A DNA stretch of 11,062 nucleotides from Candidatus Woesearchaeota archaeon (lineage in GTDB: Archaea > Nanobdellota > Nanobdellia > Woesearchaeales > CG1-02-33-12), in contig JAFCEA010000020.1 of the NCBI GenBank assembly GCA_017609385.1, positions 1-11,062 on the forward strand, written 5' to 3'. Of the stretch, positions 6,630-11,062 are shown piece after piece (position 1 is the first letter of the stretch; each line of letters begins with the position of its first letter). Below the pieces are notes generated by a model. That model saw only the letters and a program-made list of their open reading frames with translations, ran no database searches and was not told where the DNA came from. The translations under genes and the position numbers were made by a program.

Positions 6630-7133
6630 ATGAAAAGCATGCAGAAAATAATAAAAAATAAAAAAGGGGTCTCACCTTTGATTGCAACCATTCTTCTAAT
6701 AGCCTTTGCAGTTGCCCTTGGTGCAGTTGTTATGAGCTGGGGCAGAAATGTAGAATTTTTAAATGAAGAGCCAAGCATAGAAAAATGCGCTAATGTTAAC
6801 CTAAAGGTAGAGGAAGTGGAGGGTGTTCCACAAGCTTTTTATGGCGGCACTGACTCAGGGGGGTTTATTAAGTTTACAGTATCGAATATAGGAAGTTATG
6901 ATATTGACCAGCTTATAGTTTGGGTTATTGGAGAAAAAGATACAAATATAGTTGAGTTAAAGCAGTCTTCTATAAGGGTTGGTTATCCATTGATTAAGGA
7001 GATTGAGCATGACTTTGACAGGTATGGTGAGGTAAAAAAACTAAAATTCATACCAAAAATTAAGATTGGGGATTCTGTCATAACATGCGCAAAGAATTCA
7101 TTGGAAGAAGAAAGGATAAGCCCTGTTAGTTAA
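6630..7133 (+). CDS. archaeal type IV pilin-like protein
   Basis: The N-terminus is a class III (prepilin) signal: a basic leader MKSMQKIIKNKKG (1-13), a predicted prepilin-peptidase cut after G13, then VSPLIATILLIAFAVALGAV (14-33), a single hydrophobic helix that would be the pilus core. This VSP-IATIL pattern is typical of archaeal pilins of the DUF1628/Pilin_N type. The 167-residue precursor has a beta-rich extracellular part with two cysteines, C53 and C153, which could form a disulfide. FIKFTVSNIGSYDIDQLIV (79-97) resembles the immunoglobulin-like strands of archaellins and pilins. No pilus ATPase, platform protein or peptidase gene is near, so it may be assembled by machinery encoded elsewhere or simply be membrane-anchored. 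A second plausible start is ATG 6639. Confidence 0.8.
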   Translation: MKSMQKIIKNKKGVSPLIATILLIAFAVALGAVVMSWGRNVEFLNEEPSIEKCANVNLKVEEVEGVPQAFYGGTDSGGFIKFTVSNIGSYDIDQLIVWVIGEKDTNIVELKQSSIRVGYPLIKEIEHDFDRYGEVKKLKFIPKIKIGDSVITCAKNSLEEERISPVS

Positions 7134-7181
7134 GATTTAAGTTTTATTCTAAATATATTTATTATTTAAACAATAGGAAAT

Positions 7182-7189
7182 TTTATATA
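7182..7189 (+). promoter_or_regulatory. TATA box of the HIT gene pair
   Basis: TTTATATA with AGGAAA upstream as a BRE-like element. ATG 7212 lies 30 nt from the first base of the box, again predicting a leaderless mRNA; the GGAG at 7194-7197 is too far (14 nt) to serve as a binding site. Confidence 0.6.
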
Positions 7190-7211
7190 TAAAGGAGATT
7201 TAAGTAAAGTC

Positions 7212-7919
7212 ATGGCAACTGAAGAAGAGTTAGCAAACATGTCGCCTGAGCAGCTGCAGGAACTCCAGAAGCAGAACTGCATATTCTGCCATATTATTTC
7301 AGGAAAAGTGGCCTCAAAAAAAATCTATGAGGATGACAAAGTTCTGGCAATCCTTGATATAAATCCTGCTAATCCCGGACACATACTTCTATTAATAAAA
7401 AAGCATTATCAGATAATGCCACAAATTCCAGATGATGAGATTAGCCATATGTTTATGGTTGCAAAGGCAATTTCACATGCATGCCTAAAGGCATTAAAAG
7501 CACAGGGCACAAACATATTCATTGCAAATGGCATGGTTGCAGGCCAGAAAGCCCCGCACTTTATGCTGCATGTAATACCACGGGCAAATGTTGATGGAAT
7601 AAAGATTTTTGACTTGCCTGAAAAAGATATTCCAGATGATGTGTTAGAACAAATCAGGGCAGGATTAACTAATAAAATCAACGAGCTTTCTGGTATTAAA
7701 ACAGAAGAACCTGTTGTCTTGGATAAAAAACCTGAAAAAATTGGAAGTAAAGCTGAAAAAGAAATAGATGAAGATAAAAAGTTGCAGAAAAAAGAAGAAC
7801 CAACAAAAGAAAAAAATCAAAAGAAAACAAAGAAGAAAAAAGATAACAAAAGAAAGAAGCCCGAGATTTATCTTGATGAAATATCAAATTTGATGATAGA
7901 AAATGAGCCAAAAAAATAA
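7212..7919 (+). CDS. HIT-family protein with Met replacing the central catalytic His
   Basis: Histidine-triad fold (residues about 20-162): NCIFCHIISGKVASKKIYED (22-41), LDINPANPGHILL (48-60), KKH (63-65), NG at 106-107, and GQKAPHFMLHVIPR (111-124). Family members normally read H-x-H-x-H and use the middle His as the nucleophile on nucleotide phosphoramidates or dinucleotides; here the triad is H116, M118, H120. C23, C26, H65 and H116 match the zinc-site pattern of Cys-type HIT proteins. After the domain comes an extremely Lys/Glu-rich, probably disordered tail (about 163-216), ending in a hydrophobic-acidic segment EIYLDEISNLMIE (218-230). It may be a nucleotide- or RNA-binding protein rather than a hydrolase; this is inference. 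Its last 17 nt overlap the second HIT gene. Confidence 0.88.
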   Translation: MATEEELANMSPEQLQELQKQNCIFCHIISGKVASKKIYEDDKVLAILDINPANPGHILLLIKKHYQIMPQIPDDEISHMFMVAKAISHACLKALKAQGTNIFIANGMVAGQKAPHFMLHVIPRANVDGIKIFDLPEKDIPDDVLEQIRAGLTNKINELSGIKTEEPVVLDKKPEKIGSKAEKEIDEDKKLQKKEEPTKEKNQKKTKKKKDNKRKKPEIYLDEISNLMIENEPKK

Positions 7920-8436
7920 CTGTGGATTTTGCCAGATTATAACCAAAAAGAAAGATGCAAAAAGGATTTTTGAGGATGAAAAAGCCCTGGCTATTCTCAG
8001 CCCTAATCCATGCTGCGCAGGCCATATTCTTTTAATGCCAAAAGAGCATTTTTCAATAATAGAGCAGGTTCCTGATTATTTAATAGCACATTTATCAAAG
8101 CTAACTAATAAGATATCAATGGCTGTTTTTGAGGTCTTACAAGCCAAGGGAACAAACATCCTGATACAGAATGGTGTTGCAGCTGGCCAGAAAACAAATC
8201 ACTTTATGATTCATATAATAGCAAGAAAAGAGAATGATAGTCTTGATTTTCAGTGGCAGCCAAAACAGCTAAACCAGGAGGAGATGTCAACTATTGAACT
8301 AAAGCTCAAGGAAGAATCAAAGGGAATTGGTGATTTTGAAAAAGAGGAGAAAAAGCCGGTTAAGATTGATAAGGAAATAGAAAAGATTGATAAAGAAGAG
8401 AATTATCTTATTAAACAGCTTGATAGGATACCATAA
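7903..8436 (+). CDS. second HIT-family paralogue, also with Met at the central His
   Basis: The 177-residue paralogue of the preceding gene starts inside that gene's last codons at ATG 7903 in another frame, so co-translation is likely. The domain begins at once: NCGFCQIIT (6-14), LSPNPCCAGHILLMPKEH (32-49), TNILIQNGVAAGQ (84-96), then KTNHFMIHIIAR (97-108). The triad is H100, M102, H104, and C7, C10, H49 and H100 keep the zinc-site pattern. It lacks the 20-residue N-terminal extension of its neighbour, and its charged tail (about 135-166) is shorter, ending in ENYLIKQLDRIP. Two consecutive cysteines (C37-C38) are extra. Likely a heterodimer partner of the first HIT protein, since HIT proteins are dimers; that is inference. 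No terminator is seen before the next gene, 13 nt on. Confidence 0.87.
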   Translation: MSQKNNCGFCQIITKKKDAKRIFEDEKALAILSPNPCCAGHILLMPKEHFSIIEQVPDYLIAHLSKLTNKISMAVFEVLQAKGTNILIQNGVAAGQKTNHFMIHIIARKENDSLDFQWQPKQLNQEEMSTIELKLKEESKGIGDFEKEEKKPVKIDKEIEKIDKEENYLIKQLDRIP

Positions 8437-8449
8437 AAAAGAGGCTGAA

Positions 8450-9514
8450 ATGAAAAAATTAGTTATAATCTTAATGATTTATCTTATTTTTGTTCTTTCT
8501 GCAACTACCTCTAGTGCCCTTGTTGCAAAATGTGATGATTCTGGTGCTGTAACAATACGCTCTGAACAGAATATTGATGGTAAGGTGTATGCTACTAAAG
8601 ACCGTAAAACCTGGTTTGAGGTTCCAGGAGAATGGAATGAGGACTTAACTATCTTTAAGTCAGAAGACATGATTCTTAATGACAACTTTAACTACAGGCT
8701 TAAGATAGATTACCCTGGATTTAATGATGTGGTAGATACCTATTGCCCAGGTTATAAATTTAGCTGCAAAGAATTAAACATATCAATTAATACTTGTTAC
8801 AAAAGAGCTGGTGTTTTTTCTGCTGGTTTTAACTCAGTTAATCATAATGGAATTTATGACTTAAAATATATTTTTGAAACTGATAAAGGCCGTTTATTTG
8901 TTCATAGTCCTTCAATATATAGCAAGGAAACCGAGGATATGGTAATAGGCTACCTGGGGGACAATAATTATTTTCTTAATCTAAAGACAAATTTTGAAAT
9001 AATAAAATTTTCAATTACACATGATAAATGCAGCAGGAAAAATGATAAATATTATAGGTATGTTGAGATGTATTGCAATAAATCCTCCTGTATAGCAGAC
9101 AAGGATTGTGAGGTTAGTGAATACTGTGATAATAGAGATTTTCTTTGCAAGCCTCTGAAATGCAGTATTTGTGAAAAAATCTCAGAACATGAATGTATTC
9201 CAAAATGTGATGATAACAAGCCATGCACTGATGATGAATGTTTTGAGGGTGAATGCAAATTTACAGCAATAGATGGCTGTGAACTTAATGATTCTTGTAT
9301 TCCTCATGGATATGTAAAGCTAGTTAATGATATATCATCTTTTTGCAACAGTTCTAATGAATGGGTTCCACAGAAAAAAGATAATGAAACCTGTAATTAT
9401 GATTATGAATGTTTAAATGACTGTATTGATAATGTTTGTGTTAAGCAGGAAAAAGGGGCCAAGGGCATTATCCAAAGAATAATAGATTTTTTTACTAGTT
9501 TGTTTGGTTTTTAA
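8450..9514 (+). CDS. secreted cysteine-rich protein with hydrophobic C-terminal tail
   Basis: The start is ATG 8450, after GAGG (8441-8444); the longer frame from 8387 overlaps the HIT gene and would bury the signal peptide. There is a clear Sec signal (MKKLVIILMIYLIFVLS, 1-17) with a probable cut near SSA (21-23). The mature part has an N-terminal, probably beta-rich domain (about 28-190) with 4 Cys, then a Cys-dense region (194-330) with 20 Cys in repeating short spacings, such as C214/C220/C226/C233 and CDDNKPCTDDEC (253-264), like small disulfide-knotted modules. All 24 cysteines could pair outside the cell. Five N-x-S/T sequons occur (N110, N210, N280, N300, N312). The end, GIIQRIIDFFTSLFGF (339-354), is an amphipathic or hydrophobic helix that could anchor it. 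Function is unknown. It may share the HIT transcript. Confidence 0.75.
   Translation: MKKLVIILMIYLIFVLSATTSSALVAKCDDSGAVTIRSEQNIDGKVYATKDRKTWFEVPGEWNEDLTIFKSEDMILNDNFNYRLKIDYPGFNDVVDTYCPGYKFSCKELNISINTCYKRAGVFSAGFNSVNHNGIYDLKYIFETDKGRLFVHSPSIYSKETEDMVIGYLGDNNYFLNLKTNFEIIKFSITHDKCSRKNDKYYRYVEMYCNKSSCIADKDCEVSEYCDNRDFLCKPLKCSICEKISEHECIPKCDDNKPCTDDECFEGECKFTAIDGCELNDSCIPHGYVKLVNDISSFCNSSNEWVPQKKDNETCNYDYECLNDCIDNVCVKQEKGAKGIIQRIIDFFTSLFGF
9487..9512 (+). terminator. T-rich terminator candidate at the end of the Cys-rich gene
   Basis: Three T-runs (9487-9493, 9501-9505 and 9508-9512) lie in the last codons and stop region, before a fresh promoter. They also encode FFTSLFGF, so the T richness is partly coding. 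Confidence 0.35.
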
Positions 9515-9526
9515 AAAAGAAAATTA

Positions 9527-9534
9527 TTTAAATA
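9527..9534 (+). promoter_or_regulatory. TATA box of the broken lipoprotein gene
   Basis: TTTAAATA inside a longer AT stretch. The start of transcription would fall near 9551-9558, close to the AGGTGA ribosome binding site (9555-9560) that sits 5 nt before ATG 9566. Expression signals thus survive although the gene is broken. Confidence 0.45.
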
Positions 9535-9565
9535 AAATAACATAAAAACATAAAAGGTGAAAAAT

Positions 9566-9980
9566 ATGGATAAAAAAATAATTGTTTTATAATCTTAAGC
9601 GGATGCAAGATTGCTGAAAACCAATCAGAAGAGCCTGTTGGAACAGGAGAGGAAGAACTAAATGAGACAGTAAAGACTGAAGGAGAAACAGGGGAGATAA
9701 ATGTTACAGAATCAGAAGAGGAATTAAATGAAACAATTGAGCCTGAAGAAGAAACAGAAGAGATAAATGCTACAGAATCAGAAGAAAATGTGCTTACAAT
9801 TGAAATTGACCATCTTACACTCAGCCAGAAAGATGTTGTTATTGAAAAAGGCACAACTATTGTGTGGGAGAATAAAGAGAACAATAAGCATAAACTTACT
9901 ATTTATGGACTGGTCCAAAATACGTTTACATCTGCGCAATATTCAAGAAGCAGATAAGGGGAACAATAACTGTCGAATAA
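9566..9980 (+). pseudogene. broken lipoprotein with cupredoxin-like domain
   Basis: ATG 9566 with a good binding site reads MDKKIIVL and hits TAA (9590-9592). One frame over, from 9589, the reading continues IILSGCKIAENQ, a lipobox (LSGC) followed by an acidic linker, then a cupredoxin-like strand region LSQKDVVIEKGTTIVWENKE and HKLTIYG, until TAA 9955. In the third frame 9903-9980 reads GPKYVYICAIFKKQIRGTIT then VE-stop, which resembles the end of a cupredoxin (Y-x-C...G-x-I-x-V). So there are two frame breaks. Only about 15 codons separate the His of HKLTI from the Cys of YICAIF, against the roughly 40 usual between these blocks, so the middle of the domain is probably deleted. One extra T in the T-run at 9585-9588 would join signal and lipobox. 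The intact ancestor was probably a membrane-tethered extracellular copper or electron-transfer protein; the axial His/Met pattern is unclear, so metal binding is uncertain. Confidence 0.7.
9652..9783 (+). repeat. two 66-bp tandem repeats in the lipoprotein linker
   Basis: Units 9652-9717 and 9718-9783 each encode 22 residues of the pattern EELNET...INxTESE. They match at 14 of 22 residues and keep frame. Each carries two N-x-T sequons. The linker is strongly acidic (mostly Glu). Confidence 0.85.
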
Positions 9981-9982
9981 GG

Positions 9983-11062
9983 TCAAACAAGCCTTCCCAT
10001 AAAGATATTGTGCTTTGTTCTTGTTATTTTTATTTTTACAATACCTTTTTTAAAGCAGTTTGGGACAGAAATAGTTCTGTTTGAAGCTACAGCAAGCATT
10101 TCATTTTTTAATCTTCCTGGGCAGATAATCTCTGCTTTGATTATTTCTCCTTTTTTAAATGGCTTTGGAAGTTTTTTTGTTTTTTGAATATTAAAATCTT
10201 CAGGTCCAAGTATAAGTTTTGTATTGGTTTTTTTCTCTAAATTCTTCATCATTGAGTAAAACTTATCCCATGGTAGCTGATTGCATGGGTTTCTTCCAAA
10301 CCTGTAGTTAAGGAAATTCTGTATTCCAATGAAATATCCTTTTCTATCACCTTTCATTTTTTTTGCAAATTCTATGAGCTTCTCCATCTCATTATTATTA
10401 AAGCCAGGCACTAAAACAGGTGCAATTGCAAGTTCTATTTTTTTTGCAGCATAAGAGGCAATCTTCTTTATTTTTTCAAGATTATAGTTGCATCCAGCAA
10501 GTTTTCTCGCAAGCTTTTTATCCATGGCATTTAAAGACAGGTTGATTCTTGTTAGGCCTGCCTTTGCTAACCCATCAACAAGCTCTTCTGTTAGCAAGAC
10601 CCCATTAGTATCCATTGATATTGTTTTAACTTTTTCAATAGATGAGAGATCTTTAATTAATTCAACAATTTCTTCATACAATAATGGCTCTCCCTGTGTC
10701 CCAAGATGTACCTCTATATCACATCCCTTAAAATCAACAAGTTTTTTGAATTCCTCAACTAAATAATCTTTTTCAACAACAAAGTCAACCTGGTTTTTGC
10801 TTGAAATGCCAGAATCAACAGAGCAGAATATACAGTTTAAATTACAGCTTGTAATTGGCCTAACATCAATAATAGATGTATTCCTGTCAACAATTCCAAA
10901 GCTGTTAGAACCTATTAATGGTATTCCAGAGTTTTTATGAACATATATTGTTTTTTTGCCAGATATTGTGTTTTTAAGGTCTTTAAATCCTTCAGCTAGT
11001 AAGCTATTAAATTTTCTTTCGGCCCTTTTTTCAGGTGTTTTTTCAAATATAATAGAATTATC
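9983..11062 (-). CDS. radical SAM protein with TRAM-like C-terminus (5' end outside window)
   Basis: The frame is open from the right edge and gives 359 residues to TGA (9985-9983). It has the radical SAM cluster motif CNLNCIFC (residues 73-80 of the visible part, bases 10846-10823), with RNTSIIDVRPITS just before it and the GxxGEP-type SAM-binding motif HLGTQGEPLLY (119-129). SMDTNGVLL (about 149-157) and INLSLNA (about 173-179) are further core strands. The last 57 residues (from KKGEIIKAEI, about 303, to NRTISVPNC and GIVKIKITRTKHNIFMG) look like a TRAM-type RNA-binding beta barrel. The whole resembles the archaeal COG2100 group of predicted Fe-S oxidoreductases, whose substrate is unknown to me. 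A TTG at 10681 is only an internal codon. It converges on the broken lipoprotein gene with a 2-nt gap. Confidence 0.87.
   Translation of the reverse strand, partial: DNSIIFEKTPEKRAERKFNSLLAEGFKDLKNTISGKKTIYVHKNSGIPLIGSNSFGIVDRNTSIIDVRPITSCNLNCIFCSVDSGISSKNQVDFVVEKDYLVEEFKKLVDFKGCDIEVHLGTQGEPLLYEEIVELIKDLSSIEKVKTISMDTNGVLLTEELVDGLAKAGLTRINLSLNAMDKKLARKLAGCNYNLEKIKKIASYAAKKIELAIAPVLVPGFNNNEMEKLIEFAKKMKGDRKGYFIGIQNFLNYRFGRNPCNQLPWDKFYSMMKNLEKKTNTKLILGPEDFNIQKTKKLPKPFKKGEIIKAEIICPGRLKNEMLAVASNRTISVPNCFKKGIVKIKITRTKHNIFMGRLV

Noticed and set aside
7715..7865. Purine-rich tract as a possible simple repeat or structural DNA element
   Set aside because: It has no regular period and reads in frame as the Lys/Glu tail of the first HIT protein, so coding explains it.
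8387..8449. Extension of the Cys-rich protein upstream to 8387
   Set aside because: It would overlap the HIT gene, add 21 residues before a normal Sec signal peptide and has no binding site; ATG 8450 has GAGG upstream.
9566..9600. Programmed frameshift to join the start peptide to the lipobox
   Set aside because: No recognisable slippery heptamer or stimulatory structure, and a second unrelated break further on makes decay or error more likely.
9767..10084. Plus-strand open frame of 105 codons across the end of the lipoprotein gene
   Set aside because: It lies out of frame with both recognisable parts of the cupredoxin-like gene and runs antisense into the radical SAM gene; the peptide shows no family features and there is no binding site.
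10488..10766. Plus-strand open frame opposite the radical SAM gene
   Set aside because: The opposite strand encodes conserved radical SAM core strands and the GEP motif; this frame is a shadow rich in Ser and Leu.
1..11062. CRISPR array, insertion sequence, integrase or defence operon
   Set aside because: No spaced direct repeats, no terminal inverted repeats and no transposase, nuclease or Cas-like reading frame seen on either strand.

Overview
The window is AT-rich archaeal DNA (roughly one third G+C by eye). It reads as archaeal because it carries the RNase P / proteasome / exosome gene string, an RpoK-type RNA polymerase subunit, TATA-box promoters, GGTG-type ribosome binding sites and a type IV pilin-like precursor. 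Compact genes, a HIT-protein doublet and Cys-rich secreted proteins suggest a DPANN lineage (Woesearchaeota/Pacearchaeota-like). That placement is inference; no rRNA is present to fix it. The standard code fits, with TGA used as a stop.

Layout. Bases 3-146 hold the 3' end of an unidentified gene, and 286-708 a hypothetical protein of 140 residues. Bases 832-5128 are a tight seven-gene plus-strand operon: rnp2 (Pop5-like RNase P protein), psmA (proteasome alpha), an SBDS/Sdo1 ribosome maturation factor, rrp4, rrp41 and rrp42 (RNA exosome), then rpoK. Gaps are 0-21 nt and rrp42 overlaps rrp41. The operon links tRNA 5' processing, RNA degradation, protein degradation, ribosome maturation and transcription; the core order is classic for archaea, while the rpoK ending looks unusual. 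Then come a 12-helix MFS-like membrane protein (5185-6612), an archaeal pilin-like protein (6630-7133), two overlapping HIT-family paralogues (7212-8436), and a secreted protein with 24 cysteines (8450-9514). A broken lipoprotein/cupredoxin-like gene follows (9566-9980). Last is a minus-strand radical SAM protein whose N-terminus lies beyond the window (9983-11062).

Expression signals are clear. Several promoters have a TTTAAATA or TTTATATA box 30-31 nt upstream of the predicted start of the mRNA. In two cases (MFS, first HIT gene) that point is the ATG itself, implying leaderless mRNAs. Operon-internal genes instead carry GGTG/GAGGT sites 4-6 nt before the ATG, which argues for starts slightly downstream of the longest reading frame in four genes.

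The most notable points: both HIT proteins have Met in place of the middle (nucleophilic) His of the HIT motif while keeping a Cys-Cys-His-His zinc-site pattern. The cupredoxin-like gene has two frame breaks and a missing middle, yet keeps a promoter, an RBS and a duplicated linker rich in N-glycosylation sequons. Rrp41 has a lengthened, rearranged acidic loop at its metal site. I saw no CRISPR array, transposase, tRNA or rRNA, and no clear new multi-gene system.
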